Positions 39,818-48,916 of a stretch of DNA of 64,000 nucleotides are shown one piece after another. The translations under genes and the position numbers were made by a program. Numbering within the stretch: the stretch's first letter is position 1; each line of letters opens with the position of its first letter. The notes under the pieces were generated by a model. It had not been told where the DNA came from and made no database searches. It saw nothing but the letters and a program-made list of their open reading frames with translations. The stretch is from Halosimplex halophilum (lineage in GTDB: Archaea > Halobacteriota > Halobacteria > Halobacteriales > Haloarculaceae), in contig NZ_ML214297.1 of NCBI RefSeq assembly GCF_004698125.1, forward strand, positions 1,834,891 to 1,898,890, read 5' to 3'.

Positions 39818-42769
39818 ATGACCACGCGCGCTGTGGAGCAGTTCGACGAGTGGGAGTCGTCGCCGTTCCGCGACGGCCATCGCGGCCTGCACGAGTTGGC
39901 CGACTCCGAGTTCTCCGGGGTCGTGGAGGCCGGCGGCGCCAGGCTCTGTATGCTCAACGGGACGGTCGTCGGCATCCTCGACGGTGACATCGACGACTTC
40001 GAGGGGGCGTCGGGGACCGCCTACGAGGCGCCCTCGCCCGCGCTTCCGTTGCTCGCGCTCATGCAGGAACGCAACGACGAGGTCCGCGCGAAGTACTACT
40101 CCGAGGACACGCCGCTCTCGGAGGTCGACGACACGCTCTCGGAGGGGGGGTTCACCGGGTTCATCGAGCTGTCGGAGAACGTCCTCAGCGGCGACTACTA
40201 CGTCGTCTACCACCGCGGCCGCTCGATGGCCGTCGCCTGGGTGGGCAACAGCGGCCAGCTGCTCACCGACGACGAGGCCTTCGAACGGGCCGACGACGAG
40301 GTCGGCATCTTCCAGGTCCGCCCCGCCGAGATCGAGCCCGTCGAGATCCCCGAGGTCGACGACGGCAACGACGCCGCGGCCGGGGCCGACGACGGCGACG
40401 GGGGGACGGCCGCCTCGGGGGGCGCCGCTGCGGGGAGCGCCGCCGCGTCCGACGACACCGAGTCCGACCCGGCCGCCGGGAGCGAGGACGCGGTCGCCGA
40501 GGAGCCGGCGGCGGAGAGCGAGCCGGACGACGGGGGCGGGGCCGCGGAGCCCGACTCCACCGAGACCGACCCGGCCGACCCTGACCCGGCCGCCGACTCC
40601 GGCTCGACCGCGGAACCCGGGACGGCCGCGGACCCGGAACCGGACGAGGGGTCGGCCGTCCGGGACGAGACGACGGCGGAGGCCGGCGGGAGCGGCGGCG
40701 GAGCGGGGGGCGACACGCCGTCCGCCGGTTCGTCGGAGCCGGCCGACCAGTCGAGGGACCGGCGGGAGGCGACCGGCCGACGCGACCGCGGCGACGGTTC
40801 GGCGGCGGACCGGCGAGCGGAGTCGACCGGCACCGGCCGGACGGGGGGAGCCGACACGTCGACGGCAGACGCCGGCGGGGCCGACGCGTCGACCGACGAC
40901 GACCGCGCGGGCGACTCCGGCGGGCGCGCGGCCGGTCGGGACGAGACCGGTGACGCGTCCGATCGTGACGCCGGCCGGCGGGACCGGACCGGTCGCTCCG
41001 GGGGTCGCGGCGACCGCGCCGACCGGAGCGGCGCGGCGGACGACCGGGCCCCGGAGCGCGACTCCGCCTCCCGGGACGCCGGCGCGCGGACGGACAGGGA
41101 CCGCGATTCCGGGGGAACCGGAGGTCGCGATCCGGACTCGCCCGCCGACCGCGGGTCCCGCGCGAGTTCCGGCCGCGCGGGGTCGCCGGATCGTCGGCAG
41201 GGCGAGTCGACGGAGCCGCGGACGACGGACGCGCGGTCGAGCGATCCGGACCGCGACGCGGTCCGCGACCGGTCCGCCGGCGCGGCCGACTCGCCGGGGC
41301 GGACCGCCGACCGGGGCGCTCCGGCCGACGAGCCCCAGGGGGCCGGCCGGGCCACCGACGCCGGGAACGCGGCGGGCGCCGCCACCAGCCCGGACCAGCT
41401 GGAGACCCACTCGATCCCGTCGCTGGACCCCTCGCGGACGACCAGCCGGGAGTCCGACGACGGGGCCGCCGCGGCGGCGCCGACGCCCGACGACGCGGCC
41501 GCGACGGGCTCGCCGGAACCAGCCGCCACGTCGGCGGTCGAGGACCGCGCCGACGGGTCCGCCTCCCGGGCGGGCGAGGCGAGCGACCGGGGCGGCCGGA
41601 CCGAGCCCCGCGACCAGGGGACCGCGAACGCGTCGGAGACGCGCCCCGAACCCCCGTCGAACGAGCCGCCGACCGGGAACGGCCCGCCGGCGGAGTCGCG
41701 GGCGAGCGAGCCCGAGCCCCGGAGTCAGGGGGCCGACGAGCGGGTCGCGGAGCTCGAAGACGAGCTGGCCGACCGCGAGCGCGAGATCGAACAGCTGGAG
41801 GCGGATCTCGCGGCCGCCGAGGACGAGCGCGACGACCTCCGGTCGCAGCTGGAGGACGTCCGCGCCGAGCGCGACGACCTGCAGTCACGCATCGAGCGCG
41901 TCGAGTCCGAGCGCGACGACCTGGAGCGCGAACGCGACGAACTGGAGTCGGAGGTCGCGGGTCTGGAGTCGGAGGTCGAGCGGCTGGAGGGCCAGCTCGC
42001 CGATATCGAGGAGGAGTTCGGCGCGGCGGTCGACGCCGAACAGCGGCTGAGCCCGGGCGAGGCGCTCGACCAGACGAACCTCTTCGTCCGCTACGAGTCG
42101 AAGGGCAAGCCGACGCTGGAGACGGCTCACGCCGGCGAGGCGGGCCGCCAGGAGGTCTCCGAGAACCTCGGGCTGGAGTACCACACCCAGTTCGACAGCG
42201 ACTCGGTCTCCGTCGGCGGCCGCCCGTTCGACGAGTTCCTCCGCGACACGATGCAGTTCCGCTTCGTCACCTGGGTCATCAACGACCTGCTCTACGAGAT
42301 CCGCGACACCGGCAAGGTGTCGGCGCTGCAGGACCTGTACGACGCGATCCCGAAGATCGACCGCGCCGAACTCAACGGCTCGGTCACCACCGAGTACACC
42401 GAGGACGGCCAGGAGCGCCGGAGCCAGGAGTCGTTCGACGTGGTCATGCGCGACCGGATGGGCAACGCCCTGCTGACCGCGAACATGAACGACTCCCGGC
42501 AGGCCGCCTCCGAGAGCATGATGTCCTCGCTGGTGACGGCCTCCTCGCACGTCGGCGAGTCCACCGAGTCGCTGGGCGCGTCGTTCCTCGTCACGTCGAG
42601 CTTCTTCGAGCCGGAGGCGCTGGAGACGGCCGCCGAGGCGACCAGCGGCGGGCTGCTCAGCCGCGACAAGCGCGAGAGCTTCGTGAAGCTGACCCGCAAA
42701 CAGGGGTACCACCTCTGTCTCGTCGAGGCGCGAGAGGAGAAGTTCCACCTGGCGGTCCCGGAACTCTGA
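39818..42769 (+). CDS. DUF7527-type protein with long disordered middle
   Basis: A 983-residue protein. Residues 1-170 form a compact N-terminal domain (FDEWESSPFRDGHRGLHELADSEF start); about 175-640 is extremely Asp/Glu/Arg/Ser/Gly/Ala-rich and predicted disordered; about 645-740 is a heptad-patterned coiled coil (ELEDELADREREIEQLEADL); the last 240 residues are a second folded domain (YESKGKPTLETAHAGEAGRQ to the HLAVPEL end). N- and C-terminal domains resemble the haloarchaeal DUF7527 family (from memory). A TATA-like aagtattt sits about 28 bases before the ATG. No signal peptide or membrane helix, so cytosolic, possibly a structural or condensate-forming protein. Function unknown. Confidence 0.8.
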   Translation: MTTRAVEQFDEWESSPFRDGHRGLHELADSEFSGVVEAGGARLCMLNGTVVGILDGDIDDFEGASGTAYEAPSPALPLLALMQERNDEVRAKYYSEDTPLSEVDDTLSEGGFTGFIELSENVLSGDYYVVYHRGRSMAVAWVGNSGQLLTDDEAFERADDEVGIFQVRPAEIEPVEIPEVDDGNDAAAGADDGDGGTAASGGAAAGSAAASDDTESDPAAGSEDAVAEEPAAESEPDDGGGAAEPDSTETDPADPDPAADSGSTAEPGTAADPEPDEGSAVRDETTAEAGGSGGGAGGDTPSAGSSEPADQSRDRREATGRRDRGDGSAADRRAESTGTGRTGGADTSTADAGGADASTDDDRAGDSGGRAAGRDETGDASDRDAGRRDRTGRSGGRGDRADRSGAADDRAPERDSASRDAGARTDRDRDSGGTGGRDPDSPADRGSRASSGRAGSPDRRQGESTEPRTTDARSSDPDRDAVRDRSAGAADSPGRTADRGAPADEPQGAGRATDAGNAAGAATSPDQLETHSIPSLDPSRTTSRESDDGAAAAAPTPDDAAATGSPEPAATSAVEDRADGSASRAGEASDRGGRTEPRDQGTANASETRPEPPSNEPPTGNGPPAESRASEPEPRSQGADERVAELEDELADREREIEQLEADLAAAEDERDDLRSQLEDVRAERDDLQSRIERVESERDDLERERDELESEVAGLESEVERLEGQLADIEEEFGAAVDAEQRLSPGEALDQTNLFVRYESKGKPTLETAHAGEAGRQEVSENLGLEYHTQFDSDSVSVGGRPFDEFLRDTMQFRFVTWVINDLLYEIRDTGKVSALQDLYDAIPKIDRAELNGSVTTEYTEDGQERRSQESFDVVMRDRMGNALLTANMNDSRQAASESMMSSLVTASSHVGESTESLGASFLVTSSFFEPEALETAAEATSGGLLSRDKRESFVKLTRKQGYHLCLVEAREEKFHLAVPEL

Positions 42770-42811
42770 GACGGTCCCGAAAGCGCGGTGCTCGACTGCG
42801 GATCCGAAAAC

Positions 42812-43117
42812 TCAGTTCTCGACTTCGGCCGCTTCCTCGATCTTCATGCCCTCGAGCTTCTCGATGATGTGGTCGATCTTGTCGTCCAGGTCCTCGACGA
42901 ACTCCCCCGTCTGTTCGGTCGTGATGGCCCCCTGGCTCGACGGCTCGATGAGGTTCTCCTCCTCGAGGACGCGCAGCGAGTAGCGAACCTTGTGGTGGGG
43001 GTAGCCCGTCTCGTTGGACATCTTCACGATCCCGATCGGCTCGTTCTGGATCACCATCCGCAGAACCTGCAGATGACGCTCCAGCATATCTACTTCCTTC
43101 TCAAGCCTGTCTATCAT
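42812..43117 (-). CDS. Winged-helix regulator with coiled N-terminus
   Basis: A 101-residue protein: a helical lead (MIDRLEKEVDMLERHLQVLRMV), a winged HTH (EPIGIVKMSNETGYPHHKVRYSLRVLEEENLIEPSSQGAI) and a coiled C-terminal helix (FVEDLDDKIDHIIEKLEGMK). It resembles small, highly conserved haloarchaeal transcription regulators of unknown target. ATG 43117 has a TATA-like tttaaaac about 30 bases upstream, predicting a leaderless mRNA. It is convergent with the DUF7527-type gene, 42 bp apart. Confidence 0.83.
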   Translation of the reverse strand: MIDRLEKEVDMLERHLQVLRMVIQNEPIGIVKMSNETGYPHHKVRYSLRVLEEENLIEPSSQGAITTEQTGEFVEDLDDKIDHIIEKLEGMKIEEAAEVEN

Positions 43118-43446
43118 GGCAATTGTTAACTTGTGTTTGAGGGTTTTAAAGGTTGCTGTCGCCCCGGGAATCGACGGAGGGCGAGCGGCCCCGACCGCCG
43201 CGTTCTTGCCGAGGGGGCCGCGCGGCCGGCTAACACTTTCGGACTTCCCCGTGGTACCAGTTAACGATTCCGGTCGGGCGGGCGGCCGGGCGGGAAGCGA
43301 CTCGGCGGTTGACCGGGGCGGACCGCCGGGGGACGGCACGCGGTTCGTCGCCGGACAGCGGGCGAAGCGCCGCCCCGACCGGGCACCCGGCCGGGGCGCG
43401 CGCCGGACCGTAATCTGTTTACACCGGCCAGCGGAATCTCGGGTAT
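43118..43446. promoter_or_regulatory. Divergent 329-bp region with promoters of HTH gene and purA
   Basis: At the left end, gggttttaaagg (43141-43152) is the TATA region of the leftward HTH gene. At the right end, tgtttacacc (about 43415-43424) is the TATA region of purA, 25-30 bases before its ATG. The middle is GC-rich and shows no coding frame. Confidence 0.5.
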
Positions 43447-44832
43447 ATGACCGTCACCATCGTCGGTTCGCAGCTCGGCGACGAGGGGAAGGGTGGCATC
43501 GTCGACGTCTACGGCGAGGCGGCCGACGTCGTCGTTCGCTACCAGGGCGGCGACAACGCCGGCCACACCGTCGTCCACGAGGGCGAGGAGTACAAGCTCT
43601 CGCTCGTGCCGAGCGGCGCGATCCGCGGCAAGGTCAACGTGCTCGGCAACGGCTGCGTCGTCAACCCCCGCACGCTGTTCGACGAACTCGACGCCCTCCG
43701 CGAGCGCGGCCTCGACCCCGACGTGCGCGTCGCCCGCCGCGCCCACGTCATCCTCCCGTACCACCGCCTCCTCGACGGCATCGAGGAGGAAGTCAAGAGC
43801 GAGGACGACGACGAGATCGGCACCACCGGCCGCGGTATCGGCCCCACCTACGAGGACAAGGCCGGCCGCCGCGGCGTCCGCGTCGGCGACCTGCTCGACC
43901 CCGAGGTCCTCCGTGACCGCCTGGAGTACGCCGTCCCGCAGAAGCGGGCCCTCGTCGAGGACGTGTTCGGTCTCGACGTCGACGACCTGGACGACCCCGA
44001 GGCGCTGGATATCGAAGCCCTCTACGACGAGTTCGCCGGCTACGGCGAGCGGCTCGCAGAGGAGGACATGACCGTCAACGCCGGCGACTTCCTTGCCGAC
44101 CGGCTGGCCGCCGGCGACAACGTGATGTTCGAGGGCGCGCAGGGCACGATCCTCGACATCGACCACGGCAACTACCCGTTCGTCACCTCCTCGACCCCGA
44201 CGGCGGGCGGCGCCGCGGTCGGCTCCGGCGTCGCCCCGAGCGCCGTCGGCGGCGGCGAGGTCGTCGGCATCGTCAAGGCCTACCTCTCGCGGGTCGGCAG
44301 CGGCCCGATGCCGACGGAACTCGGCGGCGTCCCCGGCGACACCCCGGGCTACGACGGCGACCCCGAGAACCCCGAAACGGAACGCGAGGAACTCGCGACC
44401 TACATCCGCGAGGAGGGCGGCGAGTACGGCACCGTCACCGGCCGCCCGCGGCGGGTCGGCTGGCTCGACGTGCCGATGCTGCGCCACGCCGCCCGCGTCA
44501 ACGGGTTCACCGGCCTGGCCGTCAACCACATCGACACCCTCGCCGGGCTCGACGAGGTGAAGGTCGGCCACGCCTACCGGCTCGACGGCGAGGAGCTGCA
44601 CACCATGCCCGCCACGACCGAGCGGTGGGCCGACTGCGAGGCCGAGTTCCGCACGTTCGACGGCTGGGAGGACTGCGACTGGGCCGAGGTCGCCGAGGAA
44701 GGCTACGACGCGCTGCCCGGGAACGCGAAGACCTACCTCGCGTACCTCGAGGACGAACTCGACGCCGACGTGTACGCCGTCGGCGTCGGCCCCGGCCGCT
44801 CGGAGACCGTCGTCCGCGAGTACCCCTTCTGA
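43447..44832 (+). CDS. purA: Adenylosuccinate synthase
   Basis: A 461-residue enzyme that joins IMP and aspartate with GTP to form adenylosuccinate, the first step from IMP to AMP. The GTP-binding P-loop GSQLGDEGKGGIVDVYG, the IMP/Asp region DNAGHTVV, TTGRGIGPTYEDKAGRRGVR and VTGRPRRVGWLDVP are all present. It is slightly longer than bacterial PurA (about 430) because of acidic insertions. It stands alone with its own promoter. The stop codon lies inside the first unit of a 23-bp tandem repeat. Confidence 0.96.
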   Translation: MTVTIVGSQLGDEGKGGIVDVYGEAADVVVRYQGGDNAGHTVVHEGEEYKLSLVPSGAIRGKVNVLGNGCVVNPRTLFDELDALRERGLDPDVRVARRAHVILPYHRLLDGIEEEVKSEDDDEIGTTGRGIGPTYEDKAGRRGVRVGDLLDPEVLRDRLEYAVPQKRALVEDVFGLDVDDLDDPEALDIEALYDEFAGYGERLAEEDMTVNAGDFLADRLAAGDNVMFEGAQGTILDIDHGNYPFVTSSTPTAGGAAVGSGVAPSAVGGGEVVGIVKAYLSRVGSGPMPTELGGVPGDTPGYDGDPENPETEREELATYIREEGGEYGTVTGRPRRVGWLDVPMLRHAARVNGFTGLAVNHIDTLAGLDEVKVGHAYRLDGEELHTMPATTERWADCEAEFRTFDGWEDCDWAEVAEEGYDALPGNAKTYLAYLEDELDADVYAVGVGPGRSETVVREYPF

Positions 44833-44904
44833 ATCGCCGCGATATCCCCTTCTGAATCGCCGCGATATCCCCTTCTGAATCGCCGCGATATCCCTTTCTG
44901 AACC
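44823..44904. repeat. 23-bp tandem repeat overlapping the purA stop
   Basis: A 23-bp unit (starting ccccttctgaatcg and ending gcgatat) is repeated exactly at 44823-44845, 44846-44868 and 44869-44891, with a partial, diverged fourth copy to about 44904. The first unit contains the last codons and stop of purA. Identity of the copies points to recent slippage or duplication. Confidence 0.9.
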
Positions 44905-45103
44905 GGGCTGTCCGGTCGTTTCCGCCGTCGGACACCGGCTCGTGCCCTCCAGCCGCGGCCGTGTCCGGTGCAATATTTTCCGCCGCGCGAAAGCTACTTG
45001 TCCCGGTGCCCGTGTATGAGTGTGTGTAGCAAACACACGCGAAGTCCGGTTGCGGTGGTGGGCGTCCGGCCAGTGGCGAACCACGGGGTCACACGAGGAC
45101 ACA

Positions 45104-46213
45104 GTGCCAGCACACGACTCACCGATACGGCGGAGCGTCGAGGTCGAGTACTGGGTGATAGACGAACGGGGGCGGCTGACGGAACCGGGGACGCTGGTCG
45201 ACGCGTCGCCCGGCGCCGAGCGGGAGTTCGTCGAGCCGCTGCTGGAGGTCAAGACGACACCGTGCGAGACGACGGCGGCGCTACGCGGCGAACTCACCGA
45301 GCGCGTGGCGGCGGTCCTCGACCGCGCCGACGAGGTCGACAAGCGGCTCGTCCCGCTCGCGACGCCGGTCCACGCCGAGGAGGTCGCCGAACTCCCGTCG
45401 GCTCGCACGCGCGTCCAGAACGAGGTCGTCGGGTCGGACTTCGAGTACGTCCGCCACTGCGCGGGCACGCACGTCCACGTCGAGCAACAGCCCGGGGTCG
45501 CGGTCGACCAGCACAACGCCTTCGTCGCGCTCGACCCGGCGCTGGCGCTGGTCAACGCCTCGCCGTACTTCCGGGGCCAGCGCCTCGCCGCGGGCGCCCG
45601 CTCGAAGCTCTACCGCTGGATGGCCTACGACGACATCCCCCACCAGGGGCGGCTGTGGCCGTACGTCGACGACCGCGAGGAGTACACCCGGCGGCTGGAG
45701 CGGCGCTACGAGGACTTCGAGACGGCGGCCATGGACGCGGGCGTCGCCCGCCGGGCGGTCGCGAAACACTTCGACCCCGAGAGCGCCGTCTGGACGCCGG
45801 TCCAGTTCCGCGAGGCGTTCTCGACCGTCGAGTGGCGCTCGCCCGACGCCGCGCTCCCGAGCGACGCGGTCCGGCTCGCCGACCGCCTCGCCGCGCTGGT
45901 CGGCCGGCTGGACGAGGTCGAGGTCCGGATCGAGGGCGACCGCGGCCGGATCGGTCACGACGAGGTCGTCCTCCCGGAGTTCGACGCCGTCATCGGCTAC
46001 GTCAACGACGCGATCCGGGACGGGCTGGCCTCCTCGTCGGTCCGGTCGTACCTCGACCGGATGGGCTTCGACGTGTCCGCCTACGACCCCGTGTCCCACG
46101 AGATCGACGGCCGGGCGACCGTCTCCCCCGCCGAGGCCCGCGACATCCGGCTGGAGCACGCCGACCGGCTCGCCGCCGACGTTCGCCGCGCCGGACCGCT
46201 CGTCGGCGACTGA
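45104..46213 (+). CDS. Glutamate-cysteine ligase family (GCS2) protein
   Basis: A 369-residue protein of the carboxylate-amine ligase/GCS2 type. Near the N-terminus SVEVEYWVIDERGRL corresponds to the Mg-ATP binding 'GvEeEf.ld' segment, GTHVHVEQ matches the catalytic 'G.HvHv' motif, and SPYFRGQRLAAGARSKLYRW resembles the substrate region. It could make gamma-glutamylcysteine, the main haloarchaeal thiol, but the first motif is altered (EVEY instead of EEEF), so another amine acceptor is possible. The start is uncertain: GTG 45104 is used; GTG 45020 would add 28 residues. Confidence 0.8.
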   Translation: MPAHDSPIRRSVEVEYWVIDERGRLTEPGTLVDASPGAEREFVEPLLEVKTTPCETTAALRGELTERVAAVLDRADEVDKRLVPLATPVHAEEVAELPSARTRVQNEVVGSDFEYVRHCAGTHVHVEQQPGVAVDQHNAFVALDPALALVNASPYFRGQRLAAGARSKLYRWMAYDDIPHQGRLWPYVDDREEYTRRLERRYEDFETAAMDAGVARRAVAKHFDPESAVWTPVQFREAFSTVEWRSPDAALPSDAVRLADRLAALVGRLDEVEVRIEGDRGRIGHDEVVLPEFDAVIGYVNDAIRDGLASSSVRSYLDRMGFDVSAYDPVSHEIDGRATVSPAEARDIRLEHADRLAADVRRAGPLVGD

Positions 46214-46261
46214 CCGCGCCGGGCCGCTCGGCGGGACTGACCGCGCCGCCGCCAGGGCCGC

Positions 46262-46441
46262 CTACGAGTGATGGTGGACCCAGTCGGCGAACTCGACGAA
46301 CGACGAGGCGCCACAGCCGCCGCAGGCGTCCGGCGGTTCGAAGCTGTGGCTCCCGCCGGACTCGCGGATCGGGACCCCGGCGTGGACGACCAGACACCGC
46401 TCGCAGACGTACCGCTTGGGCTCTTCGGGCGTGTGCGCCAT
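46262..46441 (-). CDS. Small zinc-ribbon protein, 59 residues
   Basis: Two CxxC pairs, C13/C16 (CERC) and C40/C43 (CGGC), with about 23 residues between them, make a minimal zinc ribbon. Start ATG 46441 and stop TAG 46262. The C-terminus is WVHHHS, adding His that may help bind metal. It is convergent with the GCS2-type gene, 48 bp apart. Function unknown. Confidence 0.72.
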   Translation of the reverse strand: MAHTPEEPKRYVCERCLVVHAGVPIRESGGSHSFEPPDACGGCGASSFVEFADWVHHHS

Positions 46442-46648
46442 GGGGGCGCTACCGGCGCGTGCGCGGTAGCGCTGTTGCCGGCGCCTCCCGGGTGGTCAGT
46501 CGCCGGCGTCTCCGGGCGGCCGCCCGGCGGCGGGGCCGCGGGTCGCGCCCGAGGGACCGGCTCGCGTGCCGTTCCCGCCGTCGCGCGGTTCGACGGGGAT
46601 CCGCACCCGTCCGGCACGCTTTTTTGCTCGCCGTCCGGAGACCCGGGC

Positions 46649-46843
46649 ATGAAGGAGGACCTGCTGGACATCGTCTGCTGTCCGCTGGACAAACACGACC
46701 TCGAGCTCGACGCGACCGAGCGCGAGGACGGCGAGATCATCTCGGGGACGCTCACCTGCACCGACTGCGGCGAGGTCTACCCCATCGAGGACGGCATCCC
46801 GAACCTGCTGCCGCCGGACATGCGCGAGGAGGCGCCGGCCTGA
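46649..46843 (+). CDS. Trm112-like zinc protein
   Basis: A 64-residue protein: MKEDLLDIVCCPLDKHDLEL start, C37/C40 (CTDC) and a VYPIEDGIPNLLP ending, the layout of the Trm112/UPF0434 family. Archaeal Trm112 activates several methyltransferases acting on tRNA, rRNA and release factor by forming heterodimers. The cttttttgc TATA-like element lies about 27 bases before ATG 46649. The longer upstream open frame is rejected as non-protein-like. Confidence 0.88.
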   Translation: MKEDLLDIVCCPLDKHDLELDATEREDGEIISGTLTCTDCGEVYPIEDGIPNLLPPDMREEAPA

Positions 46844-46893
46844 GCGGCGGACGGCCCTGAACCTTTTTCTACCGGCCGCGCCGACTCGGAGAC

Positions 46894-47469
46894 GTGCCAG
46901 GCGATACGCTGCCCGTCCACGTCAACCGGGACTCGCTCCACGCGCTGGAGGTGCCCGACGCCTTCGAGACGGACGGGTCGTTCGACATCGGCGTGGTCAA
47001 CCACGGCGGGTCGGTCCACGTCCACCTCCACCTCGACGACGACCTCTCGGAGATCGCGACCGTCGAGGCCAGCAACCACTTCGTCGACGGGGAGAGTCAG
47101 CGGGCGGTCCACGTCAGCGTCGAGGGGGCCGGCGAGGCGACCGGGACGCTGAAGATCGCCTCCGCCTACGGCGCCGAGACCCGCTACGTCACCGTCCGGA
47201 TCACCGAACCCGAGGAGGAGGAGTCCACCGTCGAGGTCGACGAGTCCCTCTCGGAACCCCAGCCCCGCGAGCCCGACGACGGCGGCGACGGCGGGTCCGC
47301 GACCGTCGCCGCCAGCCCGCAGCTGGTCGTCGTCGGCCTCGGCGTCGCCGCGCTGGCCGTCGCCGCGGCGCTGGTCGTGTTCGTCGACGACGTCGTCGTC
47401 CTCGCCGGCGCGGTCGTCGTGCTGGTCGGCGTCCTCGTCGCCGGCTACATCGCGCTGGCCGGCGAGTGA
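46894..47469 (+). CDS. DUF7524-like protein with C-terminal membrane hairpin
   Basis: A 191-residue protein: a beta-rich N-terminal domain (about 1-110) with HVHLHLDD, an acidic linker (EPEEEESTVEVDESLSEPQP) and two C-terminal transmembrane helices (LVVVGLGVAALAVAAALVVFV and VVVLAGAVVVLVGVLVAGYIAL). GTG 46894 is supported by a TATA-like cctttttct about 28 bases upstream. It resembles a haloarchaeal DUF7524 family by memory. Function unknown. Confidence 0.7.
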   Translation: MPGDTLPVHVNRDSLHALEVPDAFETDGSFDIGVVNHGGSVHVHLHLDDDLSEIATVEASNHFVDGESQRAVHVSVEGAGEATGTLKIASAYGAETRYVTVRITEPEEEESTVEVDESLSEPQPREPDDGGDGGSATVAASPQLVVVGLGVAALAVAAALVVFVDDVVVLAGAVVVLVGVLVAGYIALAGE

Positions 47470-47498
47470 CCCGGTGACCCGGGGCGCCCAGCCCAGGT

Positions 47499-48689
47499 CT
47501 ACTCGCTCGCTTCCTCGTCTTCCTCCCGCTCGTCGGCCGACTCCGCCCCGTCACCGCTTTCGGCGTCGGCGTTCGCGTCTTCTGCCTCTTCCTCGTCAGG
47601 CCCGGTCGGGGTACCCGAGAGGTTGCCCTCGTCGTCGAAGCGCTTGGCGCGGAGGAATCGCGCGCGGTAGCGGTTGGCGTCGTCGCGCACGTCGGCCTCG
47701 CGGATCTCGTCGGCGCGGCCGTCCGCGACCGCGTCGATTATCGCCTCGACCTGCTCCTTCTCGCTGGGCGTGAGCTCGAACTCGTAGGTGCGGGACTGCT
47801 CGCCCTCCAGTTTCGTCCACCGCCGGGCGGCGGAGATGACGAGCGAGCAGGGCTCGCGGCAGGGGAACTCGCCGTCGCCGCCGTCCACGTCGAGGTCGGT
47901 CTCCTCGTCGTACTGCCACTCCCGGCGCTTGAGACACTGCGAGTCGACGCAGCAGGCCTCGGCGACCCACTCGACGTGCTCGTGGCCCTCCCCGCGGTCC
48001 CAGGTGCTGACGACGCCGTAGATGCCGGTCTGGCGGTCGACCGTCTCGCGCCAGTGGGACACGTCGAGGTCGCCCGCCCGTTCGCGGTGCCAGTTGGCGA
48101 CCGTCGCGGGGTAGAAGTACTCGACGGCGGTGACCAGGTCGGCCGCGTCCAGGTCGGGAAAGTGCCAGCCCGTCCGCAGCGTGGGCGCGGTCTTGAGCGG
48201 TCGGTAGCGCTCGCGGTCGTCGTGTTTCGCCAGGTCGCGGGCGTCCAGCGGGTCGTCGTGGTCGTCGAGGTCGGCGGGGTCGGCGTCGGCGTCGTCGACG
48301 TGCCGGAGGTCGTAGCGGCGGGTGCCTGTCTCGTCGACGGCCGCGGTGATCCGCAGCTGGCCCCACTCGCGGGTGAGGCCCGCGTCGAGCGCGTCGTAGC
48401 GGTCGGGGACCCGCTCGTCGTCGGCGCGTTCGAGCCAGCGGAGGAAGGCCCACCGCTCGTCGGCCTGCGGGGCCTCGGCGTGCCAGAAGTACCAGTTGGT
48501 GACGTGGGCGGCGTAGTCGGCGGCGGCGTCGGCCAGGTCCTCGTCGTGGACGACCCGCTTCGACCCCTCGTCGGTGGCGAGGACGTACCCCTCGCCCTCC
48601 CGCTCGGCCGCGAACCCGTCGAACTCGATGCCGTCCGCGGCGGCCTCGGCGACCGCCGCCACCTGCGCCGGGTCCACCTGCGCGTTCAT
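47499..48689 (-). CDS. DR2241-family Fe-S protein
   Basis: A 396-residue protein of the DR2241 family, seen near cobalamin/sirohydrochlorin chelatase genes in haloarchaea. The cysteine group CC-x4-C (ACCVDSQCLKRREW) and C-x3-C (FPCREPCSLV) could bind a 4Fe-4S cluster, and the C-terminal 60 residues are acidic and disordered. ATG 48689 is chosen; a longer frame upstream lacks protein character. The CbiX gene lies 3.4 kb away with unrelated genes between, so a shared role in tetrapyrrole metabolism is plausible but unproven. Confidence 0.75.
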   Translation of the reverse strand: MNAQVDPAQVAAVAEAAADGIEFDGFAAEREGEGYVLATDEGSKRVVHDEDLADAAADYAAHVTNWYFWHAEAPQADERWAFLRWLERADDERVPDRYDALDAGLTREWGQLRITAAVDETGTRRYDLRHVDDADADPADLDDHDDPLDARDLAKHDDRERYRPLKTAPTLRTGWHFPDLDAADLVTAVEYFYPATVANWHRERAGDLDVSHWRETVDRQTGIYGVVSTWDRGEGHEHVEWVAEACCVDSQCLKRREWQYDEETDLDVDGGDGEFPCREPCSLVISAARRWTKLEGEQSRTYEFELTPSEKEQVEAIIDAVADGRADEIREADVRDDANRYRARFLRAKRFDDEGNLSGTPTGPDEEEAEDANADAESGDGAESADEREEDEEASE

Positions 48690-48916
48690 ACCCGAGGCGA
48701 GGGACCGCGCCCGAATAAAGCCCTCCGTCTGCGCCGACTGGCCGGGGTCGCCCCCCTGGTCGGCTCCCGGTCGACACGCCGGCGCGGCGACCGCCCAGCG
48801 ACCCCCCACCGGAAAACGTATGCCGACCTCGGTCCGATCGGTCGAGATATGCCACACCGCCCTCCCCGACGCGCCGGACGCGTCCCTCCACGCGCCGTTC
48901 GACGACGCCGGACGAG

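Noticed and set aside
39062-41410. A 782-codon open frame antisense to the DUF7527-type gene
   Set aside because: It is a by-product of the high GC and low-complexity Arg/Gly/Pro coding of the opposite strand; it has no domain, start signal or promoter, and the sense frame has folded ends and a promoter.
44823-44904. Possible CRISPR array
   Set aside because: The 23-bp units are directly adjacent with no spacers and no cas genes are nearby; it is a simple tandem repeat.
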